Position numbers and translations under genes: made by a program. From Chitinophagaceae bacterium (GTDB lineage: Bacteria > Bacteroidota > Bacteroidia > Chitinophagales > Chitinophagaceae), in NCBI GenBank assembly GCA_023229465.1, contig JALNZE010000001.1, positions 124,001 through 188,000 on the forward strand: DNA of 64,000 nt, read 5' to 3'. Positions 45,804-55,630 of the stretch are shown here, one piece after another. The first letter of the stretch is position 1, and each line of letters opens with the position of its first letter. The notes under the pieces are model-generated. The model ran no database searches. It saw only the letters and a program-made list of their open reading frames with translations, and had not been told where the DNA came from.

Positions 45804-46031
45804 TTGGGTAAAACCAAACTTCAAATAGTAAGAGCGATAGAAAATAGGTTAACCTACGATTATTTTTTTTATAAATTTTTTAATCCGCATCTAAGAAGTG
45901 GGTTAATTCCGGTAAGAATCTATTTTTCATTGGCTGTCTGTCCATTATTATCCCATCAAATGATTTACCTCTATTCAATCCTGATCCTTCCTGCCTTAGT
46001 TTATTTTGGCAAGTTTATTTCTCATATATAA
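45804..46031 (+). CDS. Possible small membrane protein
   Basis: 75 residues from a TTG. The C-terminal half is hydrophobic with one or two helices. No family is recognised, and the start is poor. It may be a chance frame or a decayed gene at the island edge. Confidence 0.2.
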   Translation: MGKTKLQIVRAIENRLTYDYFFYKFFNPHLRSGLIPVRIYFSLAVCPLLSHQMIYLYSILILPALVYFGKFISHI

Positions 46032-46154
46032 TTTACCCTGAATGAATAATGATCAAAAAGGGAAGAGAAAATTTCGCAAACCGGGAATTTCAAAAAATCT
46101 TTTTCCATTTTTTGAGTTGTGCGTCATGCTATTCGCCATTCTGCTTTGTTGATT

Positions 46155-46445
46155 TTAAATATGAGGTTCTTCAAATTGTCCAGTTAATCTACCGTTTCTA
46201 ATGCATTTTTCAAGTAAAATAGAAAGTACTCTTTGGTAATCATTTTGAGGTTCAACTATCTCTATTTGGTTATCGCTAATCGGCAATTCATTACTGAACC
46301 CATGGTTGCATCGAAACCAGAATATTTCATTTAATCCTATTTCTTCAAGGCCACTTCCTGAAAATTCAAATACACTTCCAAACCCACCCTTGGGTTTCTG
46401 CATGCTGTTTATTGCGACGGGGACCCCCAATAATAGATAATTCAT
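46155..46445 (-). CDS. Hypothetical protein (second gene of a pair)
   Basis: 96 residues with no recognised motif. Its ATG overlaps the stop codon of the upstream gene by 1 bp (TAATG), so the two are translationally coupled. Such small coupled pairs in islands are often toxin-immunity or toxin-antitoxin pairs, but nothing in the sequence proves it. Confidence 0.55.
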   Translation of the reverse strand: MNYLLLGVPVAINSMQKPKGGFGSVFEFSGSGLEEIGLNEIFWFRCNHGFSNELPISDNQIEIVEPQNDYQRVLSILLEKCIRNGRLTGQFEEPHI

Positions 46446-46903
46446 TATACTTTTATTTTTTTATAATTGTATTCAAGATTTAGTGCCTCATCATGAATAT
46501 CGGAAACAATATTTTGTAAGTATTCTTCCATTGTAATGGGATTTGTATAACCAATAAATAATATGTTCGGCTTCCCTATTACTGATTCAAATGTAACGAT
46601 TACTTTATCTTTATTTTTCGTAAAAGCAGAACAATAGTCTGCAATATCTTGCTTAGAATTTAGAGTTGTGGGTAATAGTTGTACACCAGCATTGATAACG
46701 AACCCCAAAAAAGATAAATTACTACTTACTGAATATTGCCCTAGTGCTATCCAATATTCGTGAATACCTTTATCTTGGTTATAAACGTATCCTGGCATTT
46801 TCCTTTCAGTTTGAATTTCATTAATGCTTCTCACATTCAGCAATGCAATAAGAGTTTTGTCAAAATCTGAATGTAATTGGTCAAACGTTTCTATTGCCGT
46901 CAT
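46445..46903 (-). CDS. Hypothetical protein (first gene of a pair)
   Basis: 152 residues, acidic, no signal peptide. Contains a central hydrophobic beta stretch (SSNLSFLGFVINAGVQLLP). Not recognised. Forms a coupled pair with the downstream 96-residue protein. Confidence 0.6.
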   Translation of the reverse strand: MTAIETFDQLHSDFDKTLIALLNVRSINEIQTERKMPGYVYNQDKGIHEYWIALGQYSVSSNLSFLGFVINAGVQLLPTTLNSKQDIADYCSAFTKNKDKVIVTFESVIGKPNILFIGYTNPITMEEYLQNIVSDIHDEALNLEYNYKKIKV

Positions 46904-47282
46904 GGTATTTTTAATGACCTAGCTGCAAACATATTGCCGGATTGTTTTAAAAGGACAATATGTCATGAACGACAAAAAAAGGTAGAACACAATCATACTA
47001 AGATTCATGTGCCCTTTTTAGCTGACACTATCTCTAACAAGCATGAACACACAACATTGACTTTCAGAAATTAGGGCTGCCGGAATATATCTTTTATCAG
47101 TAATACAAATCGAAGCTTCAGCTTCAGGGCGACCCAACTCGGCTCGTCAGTAGAATATGTCATTAAGCTTTTGTACATTTATTCAGCGGCAGTAAACCAT
47201 GGGCGACTGAAGTGCATGCCCCAACTTAAAACTCTTACCGTAGGCTGCAATTAAATCCTCCGATATTCAATCAGACTTTGAC
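46904..47282. other. Spacer with degenerate island repeat
   Basis: 379 bp without a gene. It holds a diverged copy of the island spacer repeat (47091-47133; shared segment AGCTTCAG...GGGCGAC) and a second module at 47201-47226 (GGGCGACTGAAGTGCATGCC). Related modules precede the next cargo genes. Nothing else is visible. Confidence 0.55.
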
Positions 47283-48278
47283 ATGAAATATTTCACAGAG
47301 CCAAGCGGAAAATTTGTAATAAAAATACCGACTGAATGGCAATACAAAAACATTGAGGTGGGACATGAGGAAGCTTCTCCTTTTAGTTTTCAACTATATG
47401 AAAATGTAGTTGGTGCATTCCAAATAAGCTGTTACTCAGACAGCGAAAAGCCTCAAAACAAAAGTATTACCATTCAAAAGTTCGACACCGATAAACTTGA
47501 GTTTATACAACAGCGTATGGATGGAGGTGGTTTTAATATGCATCTCTACTATGCAAATGTTGAAGACCATATGTTTATGGCAAAATATATTTATGACGCA
47601 AAAAAGGAAAACGAGCCAGAAGTAAAAACGGAACTTGAAAAAGTGGAGGTAGCATTATCAAGTCTTGTACTAATTTCTCCTGACAAAATAAATCTTGCAC
47701 TTGAATTTGACAAATATGAAAAGTTCATGGCATCATTAGCAGCATCCTTTGACCTAAAAAATAAAGCTGCCGAGAACTTATCACTTATCGAGTTGCTTAT
47801 AATAATTGCCAATCAAATTGATGCTTACTTGCGTATGGCAATAGTTATGAAAAAGCAATTACAAGAGAAAACAAATCGAATTGACATAGCACTTTTGTAT
47901 CAAGGACAAAATGACAATCCAATAATTGAGCGGAAAATTTATAAACAAGCAAAGGATTTAGGCATAATTAATCAAGACACTTTTGACAAACTTGAACAGC
48001 TTTATGGTCAGAGAAACAAAGTTGTTCACAGATATATTATCTCCGAATTTAAAACGAGGTATTTATATGACATAGTTTACGAGTACGACAACATTTGTGA
48101 AACGGTAAGATTGTCTTTGAAGAGTGTAGAAGACCAGCAATTTTCAGAAGGAATCGGAATTCATGGAAACGGGCGTCACCCAGAAGAAGAACCAACAGAC
48201 ACAGACAAAAATATGATATACTCACAGGTTAACGACAAGCACTTAATTAAGGATTTGTACAGGACGATAAAACATTAA
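47283..48278 (+). CDS. Hypothetical protein with HEPN-like C-terminal region
   Basis: 331 residues. The N-terminal 130 residues look like a small alpha/beta domain (SGKFVIKIPTEWQYKNIEVG). The C-terminal helical region carries GQRNKVVHRY, matching the Rx4-6H active-site pattern of HEPN ribonucleases, with the preceding helices (IIANQIDAYLRMAIVMKKQL) typical of HEPN folds. It may act as an RNase effector in defence; this is inferred from motif and context only. Confidence 0.6.
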   Translation: MKYFTEPSGKFVIKIPTEWQYKNIEVGHEEASPFSFQLYENVVGAFQISCYSDSEKPQNKSITIQKFDTDKLEFIQQRMDGGGFNMHLYYANVEDHMFMAKYIYDAKKENEPEVKTELEKVEVALSSLVLISPDKINLALEFDKYEKFMASLAASFDLKNKAAENLSLIELLIIIANQIDAYLRMAIVMKKQLQEKTNRIDIALLYQGQNDNPIIERKIYKQAKDLGIINQDTFDKLEQLYGQRNKVVHRYIISEFKTRYLYDIVYEYDNICETVRLSLKSVEDQQFSEGIGIHGNGRHPEEEPTDTDKNMIYSQVNDKHLIKDLYRTIKH

Positions 48279-48504
48279 CTGCACCTTACATGGGGCTTTA
48301 TGCTATTGAGGCTTGACCAACAATCTTCAGCCAAAAGCAAAGCCAGTCTTCAGTTTCGGCATGAACAACATCTTTGAACTTTAGTAAAAACAATGAACTT
48401 TTAATTATACATTTAGCATCGGTACTGGGCTGACGGAAGTAAATATCCCACCAACTGTATAAAGCTCTGGACGTGGTGCGTCATGCAAACGAACCCCTTA
48501 AACT
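48279..48504. other. Spacer with degenerate island repeat
   Basis: Contains a 38-bp segment (48397-48434) about 80 percent identical to 50041-50078, ending in a GGGCTGAC core, followed by AAATATCCCACCAACT. It directly precedes the channel gene. Confidence 0.6.
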
Positions 48505-49908
48505 ATGAACGAGTTTAGAGAACAGATGCTCAAGGATAGAGAACAAAATGATTTGGGATTGTTTGAAAAAATCAAAAACAATCCCAAGCCAGACATATAT
48601 GATTTATGGCGTTTATCGGAAAACCGTTTTATTGAATGGAGAAAACTCAATGACTTTCCTATCTTATTAAATCATTTTGACAAGACTTTACTACTTTTCA
48701 AAGAATGGAAAGCAGATAACAAGTTGACAAACGAAATAATAATTGAGAATGGAGAAATAACGCCTTTTTTAGAACATAAAAAACTTTCCCAAAAAGATAA
48801 AACCCTTTATTTAACCAGGCAGACATGGGACGACAAGCAAAGAACATTTGTTGCTTATGAAAAAATGGAAGGAGAGAGAAAAGAAGAATATTCTACAACA
48901 TATAATTTTAAATTGCTCCAAACCTTTATACCGTATTTGGACTGGCTTAAAAGTAAAGGCAAAACACAAGAAATACTTAATATTAATTCCCGAAGTGCAC
49001 CCAAACATGAAATGGAAAGAGTTTATATCCATGCTGATGTTTACGCATCAAAAAGCGATTTTGAGTTATTAAAAATGGGTGGAATTCCACTTCCGGTTAA
49101 TGGGTTTGGAATATTACTCCGTGGAAAGAAGATGGAATTTGTAAATCTTTGTGGTCTAAAATTAACAGGGCATGTTAATTTTGGAGAAGAAGGTAATCTT
49201 AGTTGCTCATATTGTGCATGTGATAATTGGGAAGCTGAAAATTTTAGTATGCCCCTTCTGAATCTTGAACATTGTTCGGTTAGCAACTTCACACTGATTA
49301 ATTCTAAACTTCAACAATGGACATTTTATGATTGCAACGTTTCTGGTGATTTTATAAATTCAAAACTCTACACCGTTAGAATTTTCGGGGGAAGATTTAA
49401 TCCAGTTATTCAAGATTGCAACTTGTCTGAAACCCATATCAAAGTTGACCAAAATATTCCAGATAATAATTTTCATGCCTATAAAACATTTAAAAAAATA
49501 TACCAAAGCCAAGGCGATGATGATATTGCGAAATCTTATTTCATTAGGGAAAATGAATTCATTCGTACGTGATTAAAAGGTTGGAATTTCTTTACAAAAT
49601 CTTTAAGCTATTACTATTGGGAATATGGGCGAAAACCTCATAGAATTATTTATATTTCTTTAGGAATAATTATATTGTTTGGTTTTATTTATTGGTTAAA
49701 TAGTGACTTGATTTCGCTGAATACAAATAGTAACAAGCACTTTAACTTTGGTGACAGTTTTTATTTCAGCACAATCACTTTTACAACTTTGGGGTACGGA
49801 GATTTAAGTCCAACAGGTTGGCTTAAAGTTCTAAGTTCGGTAGAAGCATTTTCGGGAGTTATAAATATGGGATTTCTAATAGCTGGATATTCAAACAATA
49901 AATACTGA
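48505..49908 (+). pseudogene. Ion channel protein gene interrupted by an in-frame TGA
   Basis: The first 355 codons encode a soluble region with short beta repeats like pentapeptide proteins (LKLTGHVNFGEEGNLSCSYC). A TGA at 49570-49572 stops it. The same frame continues without another stop through a membrane helix (IIYISLGIIILFGFIYWL) and the potassium-channel filter TTLGYGDLSP, to 49908. Reading across the single TGA gives one channel of about 467 residues. It is probably a recent nonsense mutation; a real two-protein arrangement is less likely because the second part lacks a good start. Confidence 0.75.
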
Positions 49909-50265
49909 TTGGAGCACGAACGCACAACATGAAAAGGTTTTGTGCAATAGGGGCTTGACGGAAGAACAATCATCGGCAGTGCATATCCCAGCTTCGTATT
50001 CGGCGGACGGAATTCTACCGGGAAATAGTTCTTAACTTCGGCTTTTAGTTATAAATTTAGCTTCAGTTCCGGGCGGACAGTTGGTCAATTCCCCAATTGC
50101 ACAAAGCCTCGAACGCTACACACCCTTCGACAAGCAGCAGTATTCCTATTTGGCGGACGAATATGGACATCAACAGCCTACCGCACATTGCGGCACATTG
50201 CGGCACATTTGCAAGCCGCACGGTTGACATTCAAACTATTGGTTAAATTTGAGTATTACGGACAT
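49909..50265. other. Repeat-rich spacer before the helicase-nuclease gene
   Basis: 357 bp without a gene. It holds a GGGCTTGACGGAAG module (49951-49994), the 57-bp repeat copy A (50049-50105) and tandem GCACATTGCG-type units around 50186-50212. The composition is more GC-rich than the genes on either side. Confidence 0.6.
50049..50105 (+). repeat. 57-bp direct repeat, copy A
   Basis: Matches 58947-59003 with one mismatch in 57 bp. The two copies flank the helicase-nuclease and HamAB genes in the same orientation, about 8.9 kb apart. The core reads CTTCAGTTCCGGGCGGACAG. Confidence 0.85.
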
Positions 50266-53200
50266 ATGAAAAAAGAGAAATACTTACAGATATTTAATTA
50301 CCTACTTGAGTTTTCAAAACTTAGGAGTAATCCTGTAAGAGACATTGAGAGTTCCGAAACGCAATATCCTGACAAGGTTTGGTTTGCTGACATTCCGCAA
50401 TATGAAATTTTTGATTGTATCACTTTTCCGAATTATAATCAAGATGCTGATTACTGGTTAAAGATTGCCAAGCCAAAAGGCGAACCACAACCACCAACAT
50501 TTGCCAAGTTAAGCGAAACACTTACTGACTGGATTTTAAAAGAAAGTTTGACTGACGAAAACGGAACCCCGATTTTGAAAGATAGTGTAATAAAAAATGG
50601 CCAGACAATTTCCTTAGCAGACAAACCAGAAGTTGAAGCAGAGTTTCAAACTTATTTGAACAACAAATGGATTGATGATTTAAAACTTTATAACAAGGAA
50701 CTTGAAACTTATGAAGCCAAACTTGCGGAGTATGAAAAGCAAAGCAAGATATACAAACACCTTTTCAGTATTTACAACAAAGCCCAACAGTTTGGAGAAG
50801 AGTTTGAATTAATTGTTGGAGTTGGACTTTTGCATTTTCAAGAGGATGCGAACAGTCCTGTAATTTGCCGACACATCCTGACATCAAAAGCGGAAATCAC
50901 ATTTGAGTTTTCAGCAAGAGAATCTTTCTTAAAAGTCTCTCCAAGCATTGAAAACGAAATACAAATTGAAACAGATGCAATTCTTGATTTGTTTGAGCAG
51001 TTTGATTCAGCGGACATAATTGAAGCAGAGAAAAAAGTCGCTGAATTTCTCAAAGAGAAAAATATTACTGACAGCCCGTTTGATAATCAGATTAAAGAAG
51101 CAATTCAAATTTTCGCTGATAGAATACGGCCAGATGGACAATCAAAAGAAGATTTAGCGAAGTCAAAAGAAGTTGCAAAAAAACCTACGGTTTTTTTCGC
51201 ACCAGCTTTGCTATTGAGAAAAAGAAACACAAGAAGTTTTACAGCACTCTATGAAAAAATAATTGAGAACATAAGCACTGCAAATGATTCAATAGATATT
51301 CCTTCAATAAATGACATAATCGGTTATTTGCAAAGCCCCGAAGATTTACAAACTGATTCAGAAAATGAAAATTCGGACTCATTGGATGATGAAACAATTT
51401 ACTTCCCGAAAAAATACAACGATGAGCAAATTGAAATCATAGAGAAAGCAAGACGAAATAACAAAGTGTTGGTTCAGGGCCCGCCAGGTACGGGAAAATC
51501 CCACACCATTGCAAATTTGATTTGCCACCTTTTAGCAAACGGCAAAAAAGTTTTAGTTACTGCTTACACCAAAAGAGCATTGGAAGTTTTGAAAAACCAA
51601 TTGCCAAAAGATTTTCAAAACCTTACTGTAAATCTTTTGAGTGGTGATTCATCTTCTATCCAAGACCTTGATGCAAGTGTAAATGCAATTAATGACGAAC
51701 TTTCAAGAATTACAAATCTTGACGGTTACAAAAGGGAGATTGAGGAAAAGAAAATAGAATTGTCTTTGCTGAAAGAACAAAAAGCGAACACAAAAAACGA
51801 GTGGCTGAAAGTAAAAGAGAAAACCACAAGACGGCAAAACATAAATCGCATTTATCAGGGAACACTTTCAGAAATTGCAGAACGAATTGAAAAAGAACTT
51901 TCCGCTTTCGCTTGGTTCAAAGATGAATTTACCGACATCAGTAAAATTGATTTGCTTACCGACACTGAAAACTTCAATTCGCTAACACGATATTACCAAA
52001 GTATTGATTGCAGTGTTTTCAATTTCATAATTCCACAGAAAGAAAAACTTCTTTCGCTTTCACAACTTAGAGAGTATCGCAAAGTTGCAAACGAGTTAGT
52101 TCAAAAATATTCTTCCAAAGACGAACACACCTCTATCAACTGCAAAGATTATCCCGAATTAAAAAAGCTGTTGCAAGCACTTCACAAATCGTTTTTAGAA
52201 ATTGAAAACAATGTTTTTCCATTGAAGGCAAAGCTCATAATTGATTATCGCAACAACCTTTTTCTTTGGAAGGACAAACTTTCACGAACAGCAAACACAT
52301 TAGCCGAATTACCAGACGATAAACTAAAACAATTTGACAGAAGTGTTGAAATAAAATATCCGAATGATAAAAGTTTGATTCAGATAAAAAGTGATGCAGA
52401 GTTTCTTTTACAGTTATTGAGTGAAGGGAAAAAATTGAGAGGACTATTTTCTGTTTTCAATAATCCACTTGCACCTGCTAATGTGAAGCAACGAAAATAT
52501 TTTATTCAAGGCGTTCAGGTAAATGGTAGCGATTGTGATACAGAACAAGAATTTAAAACTGTATTGGCTGACATAAAAACAAAACAGGACTTTGAAGAAC
52601 TTAAAACCATTTGGGAAATAGAACCAATCGGAAATTCAAAATCCTATTCTGACAGAGCAAAGTTTTACAGACAACTAAAAGAAGATACAGAAGGTTTAAT
52701 CAGTTTGCTTTCGGAAGCAAACAAAATAAAATCACAGATAGAATCAATTTCATCAGTGAGAATTCAAGATTATGAAAGTGCAAAAGTTCACGGCTTGATT
52801 GAAGAAACCGATTACAATTTTCTGCTTGCACAAGCAATAACATTTAAGGTAAAAGATGTTGAAGCAAACAATCACCTTTCAATTCAAAACATTCATCCGA
52901 TTGCAACGACAATAATTAAGACAGTTGCAAACATTGACACAGAAAAATACGAACAGCATCTTTCAGAAATTGACAACCTAATTTCAAAGAAAGAAAAATA
53001 TAACAACTATAAAAAACTTCAAGACAATCTTCACAGGCATTTGCCAACGCTAGTGAATGAAATTTTGGAAAACACTTTTGAGTTTACAAATTTCAGGCAA
53101 CTTGAAAATGCAATTCACTTCAAACATGCTTTTGCTGAAATTGAAAAGTTGTTAGCCGAAGATTACGAAACAAAACTTATTGTAAAATTATCAGACCTTG

Positions 53201-55443
53201 AACGACATGAGGAAAAACTAATTTCTACAATCGCTTCAAAGAAAGCGTGGCTTAGCGTTTTGGAAGGACTGAATAATAATTTCTTGTTGCGTCAGCACTT
53301 GCAAGCGTGGGTGCAAGCAGTAAAGAAAATTGGCAAGACAGGAACAGGAAAGAGAGCATTGAAGTTTAGAAAGGAAGCACAACATCAAATGGAGAAGTGC
53401 AAAGATTCCGTTCCGTGTTGGGTTATGCCTCTCTACAAAGTTGCTGAAACAATAAATCCGGAACAGGGAATGTATGACTATGTAATTATTGATGAAGCAA
53501 GTCAACTGGGTGCAGATGCAATTTTTCTACTCTACATTTCTAAGAACATAATCATTGTGGGAGATGACAAACAAACTTCTCCTGAATATGTGGGTGTGGA
53601 TGCCAACACAATGACACCGCATATTAACCGACACTTACAAAACATTCCTTTTGCGAATTATTACGGAACAGAGTTTAGTTTCTTTGACCATGCAAAACGA
53701 TTCTGTAATGGAATGACTGTATTGCGTGAGCATTTCAGATGTATGCCTGAAATAATTGAGTTCTGCAATAAACATTTTTATGCTCCAGACGGAAAAGGTT
53801 TGTATCCGCTAAAACAATATTCTGAAAACAGGATTGAACCCTTGAGAGCAGTTTATTGCCAGGGTGGTTATGTTGACGGAACATATCAAAACATCACAAA
53901 CAAAATTGAAGCAGAAGCAATCGCAAACAAAATTGCAGAACTTATTGATGATGAAATCTACAAAGGAAAATCCTTTGGTGTAATAGGATTACAAGGCAAC
54001 AAGCAAGCAACCATAATTGAAAGTTTAATTATTAAAAAAATCGGTGAGGTTGAATTTAAGAAGCGTGGAATAGTTTGCGGAACCTCCGCAAGTTTTCAAG
54101 GTGATGAAAGAGACATTATGTTTTTAAGTTTGGTTACAGCTCACAACCACAACCGAGCAGCATTGACAAAACCCGAAGACGAAAGGAGATTTAATGTTGC
54201 AGTCAGTAGAGCAAAAGAACAAGTTTGGCTTTTCCATTCGGTGCTTTTAGATGATTTGAGTAACACAAATGATTTGCGTTATAAATTGCTTGACCATTTC
54301 CTTAATTACAAGCCACAACCAATTCCACCACAAAGAACTTTTGAAAGAACTTTAGGAACACAACCCGAACCCTTTGAAAGTTGGTTTGAAGTTGATATTT
54401 ACAACGACATTGTTACAAACAATTACAGTGTGATTCCTCAATACGAGGTTGCGAAAGGAAGATACAGGATTGACTTAGTAACTCTTTTATCAAATGGAAT
54501 TAAGATAGCAATTGAATGTGATGGAGATAAATATCACGGTGCAGAACAATTTACAAATGACTTGATGCGACAAAAAGTTTTGGAAAGATGTGGCTGGCAA
54601 TTTTTTAGAGTAAGAGGTGGTGAGTATTATTCCAATCGTAAGAAAGCATTAGAACCACTTTGGAAACTACTTAATGCAAATGATACTCAAAAAGAAGAAC
54701 CGTCGGTAACAAATAATCAGCAGCAGCATGAACAAGAGGGAATTGTTATTGAAGTTGTTGAGACAGTTCATACAGAGGTTAAAAGGCAAACTGCAATGAA
54801 CAGTAATAAAGTTGAACAACCTGATTTGTTCAGAAAAGAAAGTCAAGTTGCAATGACTTTCAGTAATGAGACAGAGCAGCAAACTAAAATAAAAACTGCA
54901 ACTGACTTGTTTTCATTTCCCGAAATTTTAGTTTTCACTTCGCAGCACAATGTTTACAAAGTTGCAAACAGAGGATTGACAAGTCAATCACAAGTCCTCT
55001 CACCAATTGAATTTGAAGAAGGAGAAAAACCAATCTACTTTACAGGAACAAAAAACTATTCAGGTTATTTGATTGTAGCTTTTCAAAATGGAAAGGCAGG
55101 TAAAATTTCAATGACAAGTTTTCAGACCGAACACAATAGGAAGAAACTCAAAAACGCTTTTAATGAAGAATCAAAACTGATTTTCATTGAACATATTGAC
55201 ACTGATATTGACGTAGTTGCTTTAAGCAGCATAAATAAAGTTGTGTTGTTCAATACAAGCAAAATAAATCCGGTTGAAAGTCGAACTACAAAAGGTGTCC
55301 AGGTGATGAAGCAGAAAGACAGCAGCTTTATGATGAAGGTCAAAAAACTAAATCAGGTAAGATTCCAAGACCCTGAATATTATCGTAAAGACGACAGTTT
55401 AAATGTTGTCGGTTACTATTTAAAACAAGGTGATGAAATTTAA
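50266..55443 (+). CDS. Large SF1 helicase with Vsr-like nuclease and GyrA-like C-terminal region
   Basis: 1725 residues from the ATG at 50266. Order: N-terminal helical region (1-400); SF1 (DNA2/NAM7-like) helicase with GPPGTGKSH (about 404-413), VIIDEASQ (about 1072), GDDKQTSPEYVG and the motif VI VAVSRAKEQ (about 1310), with a coiled insert between motifs I and II; then a restriction-like domain of the MTES_1575/Vsr type (about 1370-1460: RYRIDLV, IAIECDGDKYHG, LERCGWQFFRVRGGEYY). The last 180 residues contain blades resembling the GyrA C-terminal propeller (LVFTSQHNVYKVA, ESRTTKGVQVM). It precedes hamA by 187 bp. Likely an anti-phage helicase-nuclease; no exact system name is known to me. 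Confidence 0.85.
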   Translation: MKKEKYLQIFNYLLEFSKLRSNPVRDIESSETQYPDKVWFADIPQYEIFDCITFPNYNQDADYWLKIAKPKGEPQPPTFAKLSETLTDWILKESLTDENGTPILKDSVIKNGQTISLADKPEVEAEFQTYLNNKWIDDLKLYNKELETYEAKLAEYEKQSKIYKHLFSIYNKAQQFGEEFELIVGVGLLHFQEDANSPVICRHILTSKAEITFEFSARESFLKVSPSIENEIQIETDAILDLFEQFDSADIIEAEKKVAEFLKEKNITDSPFDNQIKEAIQIFADRIRPDGQSKEDLAKSKEVAKKPTVFFAPALLLRKRNTRSFTALYEKIIENISTANDSIDIPSINDIIGYLQSPEDLQTDSENENSDSLDDETIYFPKKYNDEQIEIIEKARRNNKVLVQGPPGTGKSHTIANLICHLLANGKKVLVTAYTKRALEVLKNQLPKDFQNLTVNLLSGDSSSIQDLDASVNAINDELSRITNLDGYKREIEEKKIELSLLKEQKANTKNEWLKVKEKTTRRQNINRIYQGTLSEIAERIEKELSAFAWFKDEFTDISKIDLLTDTENFNSLTRYYQSIDCSVFNFIIPQKEKLLSLSQLREYRKVANELVQKYSSKDEHTSINCKDYPELKKLLQALHKSFLEIENNVFPLKAKLIIDYRNNLFLWKDKLSRTANTLAELPDDKLKQFDRSVEIKYPNDKSLIQIKSDAEFLLQLLSEGKKLRGLFSVFNNPLAPANVKQRKYFIQGVQVNGSDCDTEQEFKTVLADIKTKQDFEELKTIWEIEPIGNSKSYSDRAKFYRQLKEDTEGLISLLSEANKIKSQIESISSVRIQDYESAKVHGLIEETDYNFLLAQAITFKVKDVEANNHLSIQNIHPIATTIIKTVANIDTEKYEQHLSEIDNLISKKEKYNNYKKLQDNLHRHLPTLVNEILENTFEFTNFRQLENAIHFKHAFAEIEKLLAEDYETKLIVKLSDLERHEEKLISTIASKKAWLSVLEGLNNNFLLRQHLQAWVQAVKKIGKTGTGKRALKFRKEAQHQMEKCKDSVPCWVMPLYKVAETINPEQGMYDYVIIDEASQLGADAIFLLYISKNIIIVGDDKQTSPEYVGVDANTMTPHINRHLQNIPFANYYGTEFSFFDHAKRFCNGMTVLREHFRCMPEIIEFCNKHFYAPDGKGLYPLKQYSENRIEPLRAVYCQGGYVDGTYQNITNKIEAEAIANKIAELIDDEIYKGKSFGVIGLQGNKQATIIESLIIKKIGEVEFKKRGIVCGTSASFQGDERDIMFLSLVTAHNHNRAALTKPEDERRFNVAVSRAKEQVWLFHSVLLDDLSNTNDLRYKLLDHFLNYKPQPIPPQRTFERTLGTQPEPFESWFEVDIYNDIVTNNYSVIPQYEVAKGRYRIDLVTLLSNGIKIAIECDGDKYHGAEQFTNDLMRQKVLERCGWQFFRVRGGEYYSNRKKALEPLWKLLNANDTQKEEPSVTNNQQQHEQEGIVIEVVETVHTEVKRQTAMNSNKVEQPDLFRKESQVAMTFSNETEQQTKIKTATDLFSFPEILVFTSQHNVYKVANRGLTSQSQVLSPIEFEEGEKPIYFTGTKNYSGYLIVAFQNGKAGKISMTSFQTEHNRKKLKNAFNEESKLIFIEHIDTDIDVVALSSINKVVLFNTSKINPVESRTTKGVQVMKQKDSSFMMKVKKLNQVRFQDPEYYRKDDSLNVVGYYLKQGDEI

Positions 55444-55448
55444 ACAAA

Positions 55449-55541
55449 ATGAAACAGAACAATGCTATAATGTTGATGGAAAACTATCATGCATTAACTA
55501 AGTTTGAGAAGAAGTTTAAGGAACTATTAAATGTGGGATAA
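55449..55541 (+). CDS. Possible 30-residue peptide between helicase-nuclease and hamA
   Basis: ATG-to-TAA frame starting 5 bp after the helicase stop. It encodes a helical, lysine-rich peptide (ENYHALTKFEKKFKELLNVG at the end). It may be a real small protein of the system or chance. No RNA-level evidence. Confidence 0.3.
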   Translation: MKQNNAIMLMENYHALTKFEKKFKELLNVG

Positions 55542-55630
55542 ATAAGTTGTGACAAACAGTCCCAAATGAATATGAATACCAGAGCAGTAACTTTCAATAG
55601 CGGCTGGAATAAAAATTTCTAATACCCAAA

